Position numbers and translations under genes: made by a program. The notes under the pieces were generated by a model that searched no databases, was not told the DNA's origin, and saw only the letters and a list, made by a program, of their open reading frames with translations. A DNA stretch of 64,000 bases from Bacteroidota bacterium (lineage in GTDB: Bacteria > Bacteroidota > Bacteroidia > Chitinophagales > Saprospiraceae): contig JAFMBH010000002.1 in the NCBI GenBank assembly GCA_017858735.1, forward strand, positions 85,363 to 149,362, read 5' to 3'. This document shows positions 63,185 through 64,000 of the stretch, one piece after another. Numbering within the stretch: position 1 is the stretch's first letter; every line of letters starts with the position of its first letter.

Positions 63185-63270
63185 TTTGAATAAGGATTTT
63201 TAGGATTACAGAGGACGTCTTCGATTTGGGTGTAAGGTTTATTTGTCGAGGATTACTTTTACTATTCTGC
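63185..63270. repeat. Partial, degenerate left-half copy of the 212-bp dispersed element
   Basis: tttgaataaggatttttaggattacagaggacgtcttcgatttgggtgtaaggtttatttgtcgaggattactttt aligns with the left arm of 55896-55975 and then diverges before the central palindrome. Confidence 0.8.
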
Positions 63271-63537
63271 TTCAAATGAGTTACACGGCAAAGGTCTAAT
63301 ATTCGAAATTTTTATAAGATAGATATGTGTTAGATAATGAGCGTTTTAATAAAACCTATTTATAGAAAAGAAGAAACTTGGAATATTTCAACGATGATTT
63401 TTCAAGAAGGCTAATTAAATCAAGGCTTTTAGCATTATTTTAATAAAAAAAATTTATTATATTAATAAATAAAAATAATTAATAAATAAAAACTACCTTT
63501 AAGAAAACCAGATTTATAAAATTTAACACAAAGCGAG

Positions 63538-64000
63538 ATGAATGTAAGAATCATTATTCTTTTTCTCTTTCCGATGTTTGCTTTAGCCCAGACACCGCAA
63601 AAGATTAATTTCCAGTCTGTCTTGAGGAATAGCTCGGGCGAGGTGGTCGGAAATAGGGGAGTCAATATGCGAATTAGTATATTGTCTGGGAGTTCGAATG
63701 GAAGCAGCGTATTTAGTGAAACGCATGTTAAAACGACGGATGCCCTGGGATTGATTAGCTTACAAATTGGGATGGGTACGTTGCTATCTGGCGCGTTTAA
63801 TAATATTAATTGGGGTAATCTGGCTCATTTTATTAAGTTGGAAGCTGATTTTAATGGGGGAACCAGTTATGAGTTGTTGGGTACACAGGAACTGATGAGT
63901 GTTCCTTATGCACTTTACGCTATTAAGACAGATACATCAGTACTGAACCTGACGAGCAGATTAGCTACGAAGTTGAATGTTACGGACACCGCCTTTTTGT
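63538..64000 (+). CDS. Secreted protein, 3' truncated by the window; Bacteroidetes family with QELMSVPYALYA motif
   Basis: ATG at 63538; signal MNVRIIILFLFPMFALAQ; INFQSVLRNSSGEVV...YELLGTQELMSVPYALYAIKT; open to the window end. Confidence 0.75.
   Translation, partial: MNVRIIILFLFPMFALAQTPQKINFQSVLRNSSGEVVGNRGVNMRISILSGSSNGSSVFSETHVKTTDALGLISLQIGMGTLLSGAFNNINWGNLAHFIKLEADFNGGTSYELLGTQELMSVPYALYAIKTDTSVLNLTSRLATKLNVTDTAFL

Noticed and set aside
63538-64000. Possible prophage start (tail-fibre-like motif VPYALYA)
   Set aside because: The motif is common in secreted Bacteroidetes proteins with a signal peptide, as here; no other phage genes are visible.

Overview
64 kb of chromosomal sequence from a Bacteroidota member. 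It looks Saprospiraceae/Cytophaga-like, judging from T9SS type B C-terminal sorting domains, TAnnTTTG-type -7 elements and a GENNYALAA tmRNA tag. Most of it is ordinary chromosome: beta-oxidation genes, an ExbB/ExbD/ExbD/TonB cluster, folC, a lipid/aldehyde-metabolism operon, ribE, rfbCD, der, era, purC, ssrA and katG. There are also three large T9SS-exported proteins, two M14 peptidases and two TonB-dependent receptors, one behind a TPP riboswitch and one behind a cobalamin riboswitch. I saw no tRNA or rRNA genes, CRISPR array, transposase or intact prophage. The most unusual items are: (i) a dispersed intergenic element of exactly 212 bp, present as two full copies (23948-24159 and 55896-56107) plus two half copies, with 30-bp terminal inverted repeats and an invariant 23-bp palindrome at its centre; (ii) an orphan hipB-like gene with twin palindromic operators and a 37-codon hipA remnant joined by an ATGA overlap; (iii) a TPP riboswitch with a visible anti-aptamer pairing; and (iv) a 2011-aa secreted protein with about 16 Cys-paired repeats behind a P-domain-like N-terminus. 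All calls come from reading the sequence and the supplied ORFs. No database search was run.
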